Below, piece after piece: positions 1 to 7,333 of a stretch of DNA of 17,362 bases. Location: NCBI GenBank assembly GCA_002311865.1, contig DBZV01000173.1, forward strand, positions 31,698 to 49,059, read 5' to 3'. This stretch comes from Dehalococcoidia bacterium UBA1151 (GTDB lineage Bacteria > Chloroflexota > Dehalococcoidia > Lucifugimonadales > Lucifugimonadaceae). The translations under genes were made by a program, and so were the position numbers. The stretch's first letter is position 1; the number at the start of each line of letters is the position of its first letter. Below the pieces are notes generated by a model. That model was not told the origin of the DNA, made no database searches, and saw only the letters and a program-made list of their open reading frames with translations.

Positions 1-1329
1 TGGAACCACCTGGAAGCGTTCCTGGAGCTTGCGTTCGTTCGACATCACATTCCGCCAGCCCGAATGCGTATGGAAGTAATTCTTGATGGTCGAGACTCCC
101 CCGCAGACTCGTCCACAACGCGCAACCAAAATGGTGTGGGTGACTATCTCGGTCAACTCGAAACGCTTCTGGAGCGCTATGACGCTCAAGGGTGCGTCGC
201 GTGGGTCGTGGGCAGAAACATTGCGATGGACCGAGACTTTCGGGAAGAAAATACGGCTCGCACATATCAGATGCTCCTGGCGGGTGAGGGAGAAGTGATC
301 CGCGATCTCATTGCGCTCAGGGAGCGCATCGATGATTTTCATGCCCAAGATCGATCCGACACAGAGATTCCACCCATGGTCGTTCCCGCTCCAGACGGCA
401 GCGTGCGAGTCATCGAGTCCGGCGACACGTTCATCAACCTGAACTTCCGCGCCGATCGCCAGCGAGCCATCTCAGCAGCATTACTGGGTGATCGAAACTT
501 TCTCACGAAGGAAGCCGCGGAAAGAAACCGTGCCTGGAACTTCGATTGGCTGCGGGACGACCTCAAGATTCACCTCACCGGTCTGGCCGAGTACCACCCC
601 GAACTTGAGCGGTCTGGCATGACGGTGGCATTTCCCACAGGCCCGCAGCCGGGGAATATTTTTGCGCTGTTCCCCAGCCTCTTCTCCGGCGAGACCTACT
701 CGCTGGTCGGTGAGAGCAACAAGTCAGCGCACGTGGGCTACTTCTTGCGCGGCCGACGTGAAACGCCTTCAAATCAGGGATTCGAAACACGCGATGTATT
801 CCCATCCACCTCCGAGGCGGATGGAGTTGAATCTGATGCCGACTTCTGGAAGACACCGGGGATGCGAGCACCTGAAATTTCGACTGAAATGGCGCACCAG
901 ATCAGATCTTCGCAGCACCGTGTGCTGGCCTGCAACTTTTCAAATTGCGACATGATTGGCCACCTGCTGCCCGGTCAGTTCGACGCGGCGGTGGAAGCAT
1001 ACGAAGCGGTTGATGCTGCAGTTGGGGCAATCCTGGCTGCGGCCACGGAAGTTGGATGTGATGTCATCCTCACATCAGATCATGGCAATATAGAGGAAAA
1101 CAATCCGGCACACTCAGCAAACCAGATTCTGACCACGGTGAACGCGAATCGAAGCTCCATAGTTGCAGATAGTGAAGGCCTGTTTGAGGCGAGACTATTC
1201 GACATTCCCTGGACAATTGCAGCACTAAGCGGTGTCGAGAGAGAATTAGGTGCACTTTCGTTGAGTATCCCCGGACGGCCAACCGACCCGCAGGTGATCG
1301 GAAAGCCACTTGTGCGAGTCTCCACGTAG
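1..1329 (+). CDS. gpmI: 2,3-bisphosphoglycerate-independent phosphoglycerate mutase, 5'-truncated by window edge
   Basis: This glycolytic/gluconeogenic cytosolic enzyme interconverts 3- and 2-phosphoglycerate. It belongs to the alkaline-phosphatase superfamily and uses two Mn ions. The frame is open from base 1, so the first ATG at 64 is not the true start. The phosphoserine region of the N-terminus lies off the left edge, leaving 442 residues visible. Family signatures seen are LDGRDSP (about nt 82-102), AMDRD (about 229), GDTFINLNFRADR (about 421), ESNKSAHV (about 712), the metal-binding NFSNCDMIGH (934-963) and TSDHGN (1072-1089), and a late PAHS histidine. The usual HTAHTTNPVP segment near the C-terminus is altered here to AHSANQILTT with a shortened linker. 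That makes this a divergent member, but the metal ligands appear kept. It is the only housekeeping-type gene in the window and seems unrelated to the catabolic genes. The family assignment is firm. Confidence 0.88.
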   Translation, partial: WNHLEAFLELAFVRHHIPPARMRMEVILDGRDSPADSSTTRNQNGVGDYLGQLETLLERYDAQGCVAWVVGRNIAMDRDFREENTARTYQMLLAGEGEVIRDLIALRERIDDFHAQDRSDTEIPPMVVPAPDGSVRVIESGDTFINLNFRADRQRAISAALLGDRNFLTKEAAERNRAWNFDWLRDDLKIHLTGLAEYHPELERSGMTVAFPTGPQPGNIFALFPSLFSGETYSLVGESNKSAHVGYFLRGRRETPSNQGFETRDVFPSTSEADGVESDADFWKTPGMRAPEISTEMAHQIRSSQHRVLACNFSNCDMIGHLLPGQFDAAVEAYEAVDAAVGAILAAATEVGCDVILTSDHGNIEENNPAHSANQILTTVNANRSSIVADSEGLFEARLFDIPWTIAALSGVERELGALSLSIPGRPTDPQVIGKPLVRVST

Positions 1330-1483
1330 AAAACTGGAGAACAGGCTCGATGGATGGACCCGGGAAGCGCTTCATAATTGACCTCGGCCACCAGTCTTAT
1401 TAAGCTCAACCATCCCCCGAAGCAAGATTCCACCCATGATTGAGTCCCAGATGCCCCGAACAGATTCCGAATCAGACTAGGGA

Positions 1484-2133
1484 TTGAACACCCAGCGTGC
1501 GTCACTCGTAGGTCGTATTGCCGCAGGTCTCGCCCATGATCTGAACGGCCCGATCGGAATTGTTCTTGGCTTCAACGACCTTTCCCGAGAGCTGCTTTCA
1601 TCGGCTGATAGGAGCACCGGCTTGCCCGCAGATCAGGTTGATCGCATAACTGAGTGGCTCAACCTTGTGGACGGGGCCGAAAAAAGGCACGCACGCTCAC
1701 CCAGGAGATCTGGGAATTCGCCAAATCCTCTCCAGGAGAGATCAGCGAGTTTGATCTTGAAGATACAGTGCGTCTCGCCGCCCGTCTGGCCACTCCAGCA
1801 TTTCGGAACTCCGGAGTTGAGGTGCCGCTAGACGAAGACCAGCCCGGCGTACCGGTAATGATCACCGCGGACAAGTCCCTAATGACTCAGGCGCTGGTTG
1901 CGCTGCTGCTGGACGCGCCAGCCTCGCTACCGGGCGGCGGAATCGTCACATGGAGCATCGAATCGCATGGCGTCAGCACAAACGTTACTTGTCATGCCCG
2001 AGGCTACGATGATGAGGTCGGGATGGCCTGGCCAATCGCCGGTCAAGCCACAGAAGCGCTGGGCTTGCAAAACGCAACCGCGGAAGCTGCGCCAGAGGGT
2101 GGCTCAGTAACGGTTTCTATCCCAATTGCGTAA
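1484..2133 (+). pseudogene. Histidine kinase (HisKA/HATPase), frameshifted
   Basis: Two overlapping frames together encode one kinase-like protein. The first part (TTG at 1484) carries a HisKA H-box, GRIAAGLAHDLNGPIG, with the phospho-acceptor His. The frame then changes at an A6 run (1680-1685). The downstream frame to 2133 carries the end of the dimerisation helix and a HATPase-like domain ending GGSVTVSIPIA. One extra A would join them as ...DGAEKKARTLTQEIWEFAK..., which matches normal kinase architecture. Upstream, an in-frame ATG at 1436 is separated from this start by a TAG at 1478. The TTG at 1484 has no well-spaced ribosome site, and no sensor domain is visible. The ATP-binding region is weak: the usual N-box Asn is Asp in LLLDAP, and no DxGxG box is seen. 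It is probably a decaying gene or carries an assembly error, and would be the partner of the response regulator just downstream. Confidence 0.7.
1680..1685 (+). other. A6 homopolymer where the kinase reading frame breaks
   Basis: Six consecutive A residues sit exactly where the kinase homology leaves frame 2 and continues in frame 1. A seventh A would restore one continuous protein. A short hairpin (CCCAG 1700-1704, loop GAGAT, CTGGG 1710-1714) follows 14 nt later. The dnaX-type slippery heptamer A-AAA-AAG is present at 1680-1686, but it is phased for the downstream frame, not the upstream one. A programmed shift is therefore less likely than an indel or sequencing error. Confidence 0.6.
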
Positions 2134-2142
2134 ACCTTTACG

Positions 2143-2182
2143 TGATTGGGATAACTCCCCCCTTTCTATGGCCTCCCAATCA
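2143..2182. repeat. 9-bp perfect inverted repeat in the leader of the response-regulator gene
   Basis: TGATTGGGA (2143-2151) and TCCCAATCA (2174-2182) are perfect reverse complements with 22 nt between them. They lie between the kinase stop (2133) and the regulator start (2223). The pair could be an operator for a dimeric regulator, possibly autoregulation, or an RNA stem. No T-tract follows, so it is not a typical intrinsic terminator. The function is unproven. Confidence 0.4.
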
Positions 2183-2222
2183 TCGGGTGCGATATAGGGG
2201 CCAGGCAGTAAAGGGAGCAACG

Positions 2223-2900
2223 ATGCCCGACGAGAATATTCGTGTGCTAATGGTGGATGACCATGAGCTCATGCGTCAGGCCTACGGAATGTATCTGGAC
2301 AACGAGCCAGATATTGACGTAATCGGCTACGTAGGTGACGGTCAAGAAGCCATCGCCATGATGGCAACTCAGAAACCCGATGTGATCATCATGGATGGGA
2401 AAATGCCACGCCTCAATGGTATTGAGGCCGCTGCAATTATCCTGGAACGAACCCCGGACACCGGGATAATCCTGCTATCCGCTTTCGATGATGCCGATTT
2501 TGTGCGTGATTTTCTTGCAGACCCCAAGGGCAAGGCTTATCTACTGAAGCACACGCTAACCCGTCTCGCTGACCTTGTTCAGGCCGTGAAGGATGTGGCC
2601 GAGGGCAAGACCGTCCTCGCCCCAGACATCGTCAACAAACTCGCCGGAGGCGGGCAGACCGGAGAAAGCGGGTTCCTGTCGGAAATGACAGAGCGTGAAC
2701 GAGAGGTTCTCTCCTGCATGGCACGTGGCGCTAATAATGCGGCCATCGCCGAAGAGTTGTTTATCCAGCCGCGGACAGTTGAGAGACACATTGGAAGCAT
2801 CTTCTCCAAGACGCGTCTGCAACAGCAGCCAAGCGCCCACGCACGGGTGAACGCCGTTCTGTTCTTCCTTGCGGAGACGGGGAAGCTCACCCAGACCTAA
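2223..2900 (+). CDS. NarL/FixJ-type response regulator with LuxR HTH
   Basis: A two-component DNA-binding regulator of 225 residues. The receiver domain (about 1-125) has the acidic pair D12/D13, phospho-acceptor D58 in VIIMDGKMP, S86 in LLSAF, and the conserved K109 in AYLLK. A LuxR-type helix-turn-helix follows (about 153-200), with the signature MTEREREVLSCMARG and the recognition region IQPRTVERHIGSIFSK. The frame is open back to 2142, but the ATG at 2223 is chosen because AAGGGAGC lies just upstream at a good distance and the receiver fold starts directly after it. It follows the broken histidine kinase by 89 bp, so it may have lost its cognate kinase. All key residues of the regulator are intact. 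Its targets are unknown. It converges tail-to-tail with the SDR gene, 27 bp apart. Confidence 0.88.
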   Translation: MPDENIRVLMVDDHELMRQAYGMYLDNEPDIDVIGYVGDGQEAIAMMATQKPDVIIMDGKMPRLNGIEAAAIILERTPDTGIILLSAFDDADFVRDFLADPKGKAYLLKHTLTRLADLVQAVKDVAEGKTVLAPDIVNKLAGGGQTGESGFLSEMTEREREVLSCMARGANNAAIAEELFIQPRTVERHIGSIFSKTRLQQQPSAHARVNAVLFFLAETGKLTQT

Positions 2901-2927
2901 TTCCGGGTCCCTGCTCCGCACTGACCG

Positions 2928-3689
2928 CTACTGGGCGATGGTTCCTCCGTCAATCACGAGTTCAATCCCTGTCACAAAACTCGATTCATCGGACGCCAGG
3001 TAGACCGCGCCCCAGGCCATATCTTCCGGCAAACCCATTCTGCCAAGGGGTATGAGGGCAATCCTCCGCTCTCGTTCCCCTGGCTGGGCGTGCAGATCTT
3101 TTGTCATCCCAGTATCTGCGAACCCCGGGTGAATGGAATTAACTCGAATCTTCTCGGACGCGTATTGGATTGCGGCGGCCTTTGTCAGAGTTCGCACCGC
3201 TCCTTTGGCTGAGTGGTAGGCCGTCCCGCTACCGCTTCCCACGATCCCAAAGATTGACGACGTATTGATGATGGAGCCACCACCGCGCTTTCTCATCTCC
3301 GGGATTGAGTGCTTCATGCCAAGGAAGACGCCAGTAGCGTTAACTGCGTGCATCGCGTTCCAGATCTCAAGCGTCGTATCCTCGACCTTTTTACGAGATG
3401 CGGGAACGGACATCCCTGCGTTGTTCATGGTGACGTCGAGGCCGCCGTACTTCGCCACGGCCGCTTTTACGGCCGCTTGCCAGTGGTCCTCGTCGCTGAC
3501 ATCCAGGTGTACGTAGATGGCATTTCCGCCACCCTCGTTGATCTCACTCATGACCTGCGCTCCCAGCTCATCGTTAATGTCAGCAACGATCACGCCGGCC
3601 ATGCCCTCGTTCGCGAAAAAACGTGCGGTTGCGGCACCAATTCCAGACGAAGCACCGGTAACCAAACCAACTTTGCCTTCAAGTCTCAT
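2928..3689 (-). CDS. Short-chain dehydrogenase/reductase (SDR), classical
   Basis: A cytosolic NAD(P)-dependent oxidoreductase of 253 residues, the usual classical SDR length. Visible motifs are the cofactor glycine motif TGASSGIG (11-18), an acidic D37 at the end of the second strand that favours NAD over NADP, NNAG (89-92), structural N117, catalytic S144/S145, and Y158-x3-K162. A PG motif follows at 188-189, and the C-terminus ends in the common FVTG...DGG pattern. The ATG start has AAAAGG upstream. It lies 228 bp downstream of enolase-superfamily enzyme 1 on the same strand and probably oxidises a hydroxyl of the same substrate series, such as a sugar, sugar acid or deoxy-keto acid. The exact substrate cannot be read from sequence. 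Its first 19 coding bases after the start are shared with the SDR at 6528. Confidence 0.88.
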   Translation of the reverse strand: MRLEGKVGLVTGASSGIGAATARFFANEGMAGVIVADINDELGAQVMSEINEGGGNAIYVHLDVSDEDHWQAAVKAAVAKYGGLDVTMNNAGMSVPASRKKVEDTTLEIWNAMHAVNATGVFLGMKHSIPEMRKRGGGSIINTSSIFGIVGSGSGTAYHSAKGAVRTLTKAAAIQYASEKIRVNSIHPGFADTGMTKDLHAQPGERERRIALIPLGRMGLPEDMAWGAVYLASDESSFVTGIELVIDGGTIAQ

Positions 3690-3917
3690 ATCAACCGGCC
3701 TTTTACTTTGCAGATTTATCTAATATTCAAGGGCGGAAATCATACCGCGCCTTCAGACGCACTCGCACCTCCTGGGGCAAATCTAGCGGGCTGACAGCGG
3801 CGCGATTAGAACCGTTTCGGCGAGAACTCTTTCACACTGAACGCGACGCTCAACTTAGGCCATACGCGCCAGCGCCGATGACCAATACGTCATATGGAGT
3901 CGCGAAGAACCGCCCGA

Positions 3918-5027
3918 CTAATCGATCGAATTGTTCTTCACGACATCCGGATCAAGCTCAAGGCCAAGGCCGGGGCGGTCTGAATACGGCGACCACATAC
4001 CGTCTTTCGGCTCAGGGAACTCCGTGTACCAGAGCCTATCAGTACTTTCGGCGCCTCCCAGGTACTCAACCACCTTCAAGTTCGGCGTGGCACACGCCGT
4101 GTGTAGATGAATGAGCTGGAACGCATGCGGGGCCACAGGAAGATTGAATGCATGTGCCAGATGGGCCACTTTCATCCACTCAGTCACACCACCCACACGA
4201 CCAATATCTGGCTGAACGATGTCTGCTCCACCGGCGCTAATCAAATCTTTAAATCCGAACTTCGTGTACTCGTGTTCGCCAGTTGCTACCGGAATTGTGG
4301 TTGAACTGGCCACGGCAGCAAGTCCCGCGATATCGTCGGCCAGCACAGGCTCCTCGAACCAGGCAATGCCGTACTCCTCAAACTCGGCAGCCATCCGGAT
4401 GGCCTGTTTGGCGTAGTAGCCGTTGTTGGCGTCAACGAAGATTTCGACATCGTCTCCAACGGCTGCTCGAACCGCTTCGATGCGCTGCAAGTCCTCACGC
4501 TCACTCTGACCGAAATCTTTCCCAACCTTCATCTTCACGCGGGGAATTCCGCGGTTCACGTAACTCATCTGCTCTTCAACCAACTCTTCTTCTGAGTAGT
4601 TGGTCCAGCCACCGCTTCCGTAAATCGGAACCGTGTCTGTGTACGGCCCCAGAAGTTGGTAAAGAGGCAGATCAAGCGCCTTGGCCTTCAAGTCCCAGAG
4701 AGCAATATCTACGGCGGATATGGCCTGGAATGCAATTCCTTTGCGTCCAAAGCCTCGAACATGCCAGAACATGTCGTTCCAGATCTTCTCAGTGTTGAAA
4801 GGATTCTGGCCCACCAGTAGATCCTTCAGATTGTCCTCAATGACCATGCGGGTGGCTCTCAGGCCGGCGGCCGTTCCCAGCCCTTCAAATCCTGCATCAG
4901 TTTTGATGTGTACGAAGAGGGATGATCTGCCCTTAGCCCCTGGAGGCGGCGTCGGAATAGTGGAATCTTGAAAGACGAATCCCTCGGGATCGAAAAGCAG
5001 GGTGGTTGTGACATCTGTGATTTTCAT
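3918..5027 (-). CDS. Enolase-superfamily enzyme 1 (mandelate racemase-like dehydratase)
   Basis: A 369-residue enzyme with the MLE/MR N-terminal capping domain and a C-terminal barrel. It abstracts a proton alpha to a carboxylate held by Mg; family members are mostly sugar-acid dehydratases and racemases. The full mandelate-racemase-type catalytic set is visible: K165-x-K167 (KMKVGK), metal ligands D199 (VDANNGY), E225/E226 (FEEP) and E251 (TGEHE), then the Asp-His dyad D274 (VQPD) and H301 (APHA). An active acid-sugar dehydratase is therefore the best guess, although the substrate is unknown. The ATG start has a GAGAG-like site upstream. It is divergent from the MFS transporter gene at 5165, and the SDR at 3689 follows it on the same strand, suggesting one catabolic unit. 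Confidence 0.88.
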   Translation of the reverse strand: MKITDVTTTLLFDPEGFVFQDSTIPTPPPGAKGRSSLFVHIKTDAGFEGLGTAAGLRATRMVIEDNLKDLLVGQNPFNTEKIWNDMFWHVRGFGRKGIAFQAISAVDIALWDLKAKALDLPLYQLLGPYTDTVPIYGSGGWTNYSEEELVEEQMSYVNRGIPRVKMKVGKDFGQSEREDLQRIEAVRAAVGDDVEIFVDANNGYYAKQAIRMAAEFEEYGIAWFEEPVLADDIAGLAAVASSTTIPVATGEHEYTKFGFKDLISAGGADIVQPDIGRVGGVTEWMKVAHLAHAFNLPVAPHAFQLIHLHTACATPNLKVVEYLGGAESTDRLWYTEFPEPKDGMWSPYSDRPGLGLELDPDVVKNNSID

Positions 5028-5164
5028 GAATCAACTCTCAAGCGGTGACTTTGTACGTATTGGTGACGCGGCGCCGAGTATAGCTGTTCCATATAGGGCT
5101 GGAATCTGATTGACTGAGCGGTGCTGGCACCATCACCCACATTAGTAAAACCGGAGAACACGTT
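5028..5164. promoter_or_regulatory. Divergent promoter region between enolase 1 and MFS transporter
   Basis: These 137 bp separate two start codons pointing away from each other, so promoters for both must lie here or just inside the genes. The region is more AT-rich around 5077-5096. A minus-strand TATACT (5077-5082) and the plus-strand CATATAG area could be -10 elements, but no convincing -35 partner at 16-18 bp was found. The position is solid; the exact promoters are not. Confidence 0.4.
5153..5156 (+). promoter_or_regulatory. Ribosome binding site GGAG deciding a TTG start
   Basis: GGAG lies 8 nt before TTG at 5165. It supports this rare start codon for the MFS transporter, whose first membrane helix begins soon after. 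Confidence 0.6.
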
Positions 5165-6466
5165 TTGTTTGGCCTTCCCGGCAGGGTCCGTCGTGTGTCA
5201 TATGGGTGGTGGGTTGCCCTTACCGGCGGCCTGAACATGATCTTCACCTCTGGACCAACCTTCCAGGGTTCAAGCGCCATCTTCCTGGCGGTTGAGAATG
5301 AGTTTGGTTGGAGCCGGGCCGTAATCGGCGGTGTCGCTTCCTTCGGCCGGTTTGGCGGCACGCTGTTTGGCCCTCTGGAGGGTTTTCTAACCGACAAATT
5401 TGGCCCCGCGAAGATGATGCTGTTCGGCATGATCGGGGGTGGCGTCGGCTTCATCTTCCTATCGCAGGTCCACGGTGTAGTCACCTACTACGCCGCATTC
5501 CTCGTGCTCTCTCTCGGCTTCAGCATGGGTGGATTTGTCCCCTCCGTCGTCGCGGTGAACCACTGGCTGCCAAAACGGCGTTCCACGGGTATCGCGATTG
5601 TTGTCGGTGGTAGCAGTCTGGCCGGACTGGTCGTCCCTGCACTGGCCTGGGGAATCGACGCCCACGGCTGGCGAACCACAGTGTTCTGGATTGGCGTCGT
5701 CTCGATCCTGGTCGCGCCGTTCTTCTACTGGGCGCTCACCCGAAGAGGCTCTGGGGCTGCCGGTGAACTCGCCCACGATCGTCGCGTGGCGCAGTCGGAG
5801 GCGGAGTCAAAAGGAGAGACAGAGATCGTTGGGTCAGATCTCGATTTCACAGCGCGCGAAGCACTACATACCAGAGCCTTCTGGATTATCTCTGGAACAC
5901 ATTCGCTCGTGAACTTCAGCACCGCCGCCGTATCGGCACATCTACTGCTTCACCTGAACGACATTGGAATCGATCCAATTACAGCGGCCACGATTATTCC
6001 GGTAATCGCAATAGTGGCCTTCACGTTTCAGATGGCGGGAGGATTTATCGGCGATAAGTTCTCCAAGCAGTATCCAATCTCCCTGTTCATCGCGATTCAA
6101 GGCCTTGGTGTGTTAATTCTGGCGTTCAGCACCAGCTATTCCATGGCACTCGCTTTCGCAATTGTTTGGGGCATCGGATTTGGCGGGCGCACACCAATTC
6201 TTCACGCCTTGCGCGGCGACTACTTTGGCTCAAAGGCTTTTGGCACAATACTTGGACTCTCATCCGTAATGATGGGGGCGTCAATGACAGCTGCACCCTT
6301 CCTTGTAGGACTGCAATTTGATATTCAAGGCACCTACAAATGGGGTTTCGTCGGGCTCGCCATCCTCGCGTGGATCGCCTCGATCTTGATCCTGTTTGTA
6401 TCCAGACCAGTTCACCCCTCTTTGCAGGAAAAGGCGATTGTTCAGACAGGAACGATCAAGGGATAA
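5165..6466 (+). CDS. MFS transporter (monocarboxylate/OFA-like), 433 aa
   Basis: An inner-membrane secondary transporter with about twelve predicted hydrophobic helices in two six-helix halves. The halves are divided by a hydrophilic, charged loop at about residues 190-225 containing an acidic/basic cluster (AHDRRVAQSEAESKGE). The MFS loop 2-3 motif appears as GFLTDKFGPAK near residue 73. A YGWWVA start of helix 1 and the motif GWSRAVIGG are common in monocarboxylate-type (MCT/OFA) porters. It is expected to carry organic anions such as carboxylates, fitting its place beside acid-sugar enzymes. The start is TTG with GGAG 8 nt upstream. It is divergent from enolase 1, and the SDR gene follows after 61 bp, likely cotranscribed. 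The substrate and import direction are inferences. Confidence 0.85.
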   Translation: MFGLPGRVRRVSYGWWVALTGGLNMIFTSGPTFQGSSAIFLAVENEFGWSRAVIGGVASFGRFGGTLFGPLEGFLTDKFGPAKMMLFGMIGGGVGFIFLSQVHGVVTYYAAFLVLSLGFSMGGFVPSVVAVNHWLPKRRSTGIAIVVGGSSLAGLVVPALAWGIDAHGWRTTVFWIGVVSILVAPFFYWALTRRGSGAAGELAHDRRVAQSEAESKGETEIVGSDLDFTAREALHTRAFWIISGTHSLVNFSTAAVSAHLLLHLNDIGIDPITAATIIPVIAIVAFTFQMAGGFIGDKFSKQYPISLFIAIQGLGVLILAFSTSYSMALAFAIVWGIGFGGRTPILHALRGDYFGSKAFGTILGLSSVMMGASMTAAPFLVGLQFDIQGTYKWGFVGLAILAWIASILILFVSRPVHPSLQEKAIVQTGTIKG

Positions 6467-6527
6467 CGTCCCAATCTTGCAACTCAGCTAAACTCGCATC
6501 CTCCAAAGCTATTCAGGGAGTTTACGA

Positions 6528-7292
6528 GTGAGACTTGAAGGCAAAGTAGCAATCGTCACAGGTGCCGGAGCCGGAATTGGACGCGCAAGCGCCCACCGGT
6601 TCGCCAGCGAAGGCGCAACGGTCATCGCGGCCGATATCAACGAAACCGGGGCCGAAGAAACGGCTGCTCTATCCGATTCGATTCACGCCCACACGGTGGA
6701 TGTGACCAACGGCGAGAATGTCGCGGAGATGATTTCGAGCGTCGTTGAGCGCTTCGGCCGGCTGGATGTGGTGTACAGCAACGCCGGGATCATGCGAGAT
6801 GGCAGCGTGATTGACCTGTCGGAAGAAGACTGGGACGCCATGTTCAACGTCAATGCAAAGGGCGCATTCCTGTGCGGCAAGTACGCCATCCCGGCGATGC
6901 GCGATTCTGGTGGCGGATCGTTCATCATCACGGCCTCTGCGAACAGCTTTTATGCGGAGTCAGACATCGCCGGATATTGCGCCACAAAAGGCGCCGCGAT
7001 GCAGCTGACGCGCGCCATGGCGATCGATCATGGTGACGACGGCGTTCGAGTGAATTGCATCTGCCCGGGCTGGATAGATACCGATATGGCCGCTCCATAC
7101 CTGAACGAGAATCCCGATGGTCGAGCGTTTGCGGGAAGAATCGCACCGGTGGGCCGACTTGGAAATCCAGAGGACGTGGCTGAGGTGGCACTGTTTCTGG
7201 CAAGTGATGAATCTTCGTTTGTAACCGGCTCCGCCTACAACGTGGATGGGGGATGGACCTCCGGCATGACCAAAGCTATCGCCCTGATCTAA
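6528..7292 (+). CDS. Short-chain dehydrogenase/reductase (SDR), classical
   Basis: A 254-residue NAD(P)-dependent dehydrogenase. Motifs are TGAGAGIG (11-18), D36 for NAD preference, SNAG (84-87), N109, catalytic S137 in TASANS, and Y150-x3-K154 in YCATK, then CPG near 179-181 and a FVTG...DGG ending. It starts at GTG with GGGAG 7 nt upstream. It is flanked by the MFS transporter (61 bp before) and enolase-superfamily enzyme 2 (41 bp after), so all three are probably cotranscribed and act on one substrate series. It is related to the SDR at 2928-3689: both begin MRLEGKV and end with the same LASDESSFVTG pattern. They are nonetheless clearly different in the substrate-binding half, so different substrates are likely. 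Confidence 0.88.
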   Translation: MRLEGKVAIVTGAGAGIGRASAHRFASEGATVIAADINETGAEETAALSDSIHAHTVDVTNGENVAEMISSVVERFGRLDVVYSNAGIMRDGSVIDLSEEDWDAMFNVNAKGAFLCGKYAIPAMRDSGGGSFIITASANSFYAESDIAGYCATKGAAMQLTRAMAIDHGDDGVRVNCICPGWIDTDMAAPYLNENPDGRAFAGRIAPVGRLGNPEDVAEVALFLASDESSFVTGSAYNVDGGWTSGMTKAIALI

Positions 7293-7333
7293 TACTTTCC
7301 AGGACGACTGGGCAGAAAGCCAGAATCCCAAAT

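Noticed and set aside
64..1329. ATG 64 as the start of the phosphoglycerate mutase
   Set aside because: The frame is open from base 1 and the residues before the ATG (HLEAFLELAF) match the family, so the gene continues off the left edge.
1080..1505. Long minus-strand frames opposite the phosphoglycerate mutase and kinase
   Set aside because: No recognisable domain, low-complexity composition, and they lie opposite genes with clear homology.
1680..1686. dnaX-like programmed -1 frameshift at A-AAA-AAG
   Set aside because: The heptamer is in the phase of the downstream frame, and the nearby hairpin is short. An indel or sequencing error explains it more simply.
3739..3744. TATGAT on the minus strand as a -10 box for the SDR gene
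   Set aside because: No matching -35 hexamer at 16-18 bp; a single hexamer in a 228-bp gap is expected by chance often enough.
4283..4798. Plus-strand frame of 171 codons opposite enolase 1
   Set aside because: Arg/Ser/Pro-rich shadow translation of a well-supported gene, with no domain or start signal.
7253..7333. Upstream extension of enolase 2 to 7253
   Set aside because: It would overlap the SDR gene, and the added residues do not resemble the family's N-terminus; ATG 7334 fits.
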